From NCBI GenBank assembly GCA_025458465.1, contig JALOSK010000010.1, positions 1-16,027 of the forward strand: 16,027 nt of DNA, written 5' to 3'. Numbering within the stretch: the stretch's first letter is position 1; every line of letters starts with the position of its first letter. This document shows, piece after piece, positions 15,333 to 16,027 of this stretch. Under the pieces are notes generated by a model. That model made no database searches. It saw only the letters and a list, made by a program, of their open reading frames with translations, and had not been told where the DNA came from. The DNA comes from Sandarakinorhabdus sp. (GTDB lineage Bacteria; Pseudomonadota; Alphaproteobacteria; Sphingomonadales; Sphingomonadaceae). The position numbers and the translations under genes are program-made.

Positions 15333-16027
15333 ATGCGCCGCGTCTTCCTGCTCGCCCTGCTGATTGCTGCCCCCGTGTTCGCCCAGCAGGGGCCAGCCCC
15401 CGGTGTGCCCACGAGCATCGAGGCGGCGCGGCCGCAACGCCCGCCGCAAGCGCCCGACTGGACGCTCACCATCGGCATCGCTCCCATCGTCGCGCCGGTG
15501 TGGCAGGGCAGCCGCGATCACGGCTTCTCCATCTTCCCTGACCTGAGGGTGAACTACAAGGACACGCTGTTCCTCTCCGTGCCTGATGGCCTGGGCTGGA
15601 ACATGATCAACCGCGATGGCTGGAAGATCGGCCCGCTCGCCAAGATCCGCTTCCGTCGGCAGGAAGATACTGGCGGCTCGCCGTTTCTGATCACCGGCGC
15701 CTCCACGGCGCTGCAGGGCATGGGCGATGTCGGCTTTGCCGGCGAATTTGGCGGCTTTGCCCAAAAAAGTTTCGTGAACGGCAAACTGCGCGCCCGCGCG
15801 GAAGTGCGGCAGGGCACGGGCGGCCATGATGGCCTGATCGCTGATACCAACCTCAGCTGGAACGACCGCAAGCGCGATGCCAGCCTGCTCTGGAGCGCCG
15901 GCGTGCGCGCCACCTGGGCCAGCAGCAACTTCACCAACGCCTATTTTGGCGTGAACGCGGCGCAAAGCCTGGCCACCGGCCTGCCGCAGTTCACCACCGA
16001 TGGCGGCCTGGTCAGCGCCGGGGTGAA
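15333..16027 (+). CDS. MipA/OmpV-family outer-membrane protein, 3' end cut
   Basis: The first 231 codons are present and the gene runs off the right edge. It begins MRRVFLLALLIAAPVFAQQG, a clear cleavable signal peptide with a probable cut after VFA. A mature part with alternating beta-strand pattern follows. Family landmarks are DWTLTIGIAPIVAPVWQGS, SVPDGLGWNMINRDGWKIGP, the RQGTGGHDGLIADTNLSW segment, and VRATWASSNFTNAYFGVNAA followed by QSLATGLPQF. These match MipA/OmpV proteins, beta-barrels of the outer membrane, one of which (E. coli MipA) scaffolds murein synthesis enzymes. The start is supported by GGAG six bases upstream. It is divergent from the YdcH-like gene across a 163-base gap. 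Confidence 0.9.
   Translation, partial: MRRVFLLALLIAAPVFAQQGPAPGVPTSIEAARPQRPPQAPDWTLTIGIAPIVAPVWQGSRDHGFSIFPDLRVNYKDTLFLSVPDGLGWNMINRDGWKIGPLAKIRFRRQEDTGGSPFLITGASTALQGMGDVGFAGEFGGFAQKSFVNGKLRARAEVRQGTGGHDGLIADTNLSWNDRKRDASLLWSAGVRATWASSNFTNAYFGVNAAQSLATGLPQFTTDGGLVSAGV

Noticed and set aside
15170..15487. An N-terminal extension of the YdcH-like gene up to 15487.
   Set aside because: The extra residues match nothing in the family, and the extension runs through the divergent promoter region into the MipA/OmpV coding sequence.

Overview
The window is GC-rich chromosomal DNA (about two thirds G+C by eye), densely packed with conserved core genes. It looks alphaproteobacterial, most likely order Sphingomonadales. 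The reasons are the runs ffh-rpsP-rimM-trmD-rplS and ybgC-tolQ-tolR-tolA-tolB-pal, a short FtsY without an acidic A domain, an S16 protein with an Ala/Glu-rich tail, and dapF beside ftsY. The genus cannot be fixed from the sequence. I see no tRNA, rRNA, CRISPR array, insertion sequence, phage gene or attachment site, and no broken gene. Two genes are cut by the window edges: fmt on the left and a MipA/OmpV-type outer-membrane protein on the right.

Layout, left to right. (1) 1-4585, minus strand, is the Tol-Pal envelope operon, read from right to left: ybgC, tolQ, tolR, tolA, tolB, pal, then the start of fmt. Several of its stop and start codons overlap (ATGA or TGATG). (2) 4640-8469, minus strand, is a translation and secretion block: ffh, rpsP, rimM, trmD, rplS. 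A plausible promoter precedes ffh and a clear intrinsic terminator follows rplS. (3) 8582-11401, plus strand, is the only gene on that strand apart from the right-edge gene. It is a membrane-anchored PAS-GGDEF-EAL cyclic-di-GMP enzyme with an unusual C-terminal tail of about 160 Lys/Ala/Pro-rich residues. (4) 11408-14553, minus strand, is ftsY, dapF, a PhzF-family gene and pdxH. (5) 14610-15169, minus strand, holds a DksA/TraR-type zinc-finger protein and a small YdcH-like (DUF465) protein, overlapping by ATGA. (6) 15333 to the right edge, plus strand, is the MipA/OmpV protein with its own promoter-like sequence.

How the genes work together. TolQRA form an inner-membrane motor using the proton-motive force, linked to periplasmic TolB and the peptidoglycan-binding lipoprotein Pal; this keeps the outer membrane attached during division. 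Ffh and FtsY, the targeting GTPase and its receptor, flank the c-di-GMP gene on either side. S16, RimM, TrmD and L19 serve ribosome assembly and tRNA modification. DapF supplies meso-diaminopimelate for peptidoglycan and lysine, and PdxH makes pyridoxal phosphate.

No stretch longer than 300 bases lacks a gene. The two longest gaps are 8323-8581 (ffh leader, ffh promoter and the upstream region of the c-di-GMP gene) and 15170-15332 (divergent promoter region). Most of the window is ordinary. The points worth a second look are the basic tail on the c-di-GMP enzyme, the terminator-like hairpin in the ffh leader, the tandem pair of DapF-fold genes, and a possible leaderless start for ybgC. I found no clear sign of an undescribed multi-gene system.
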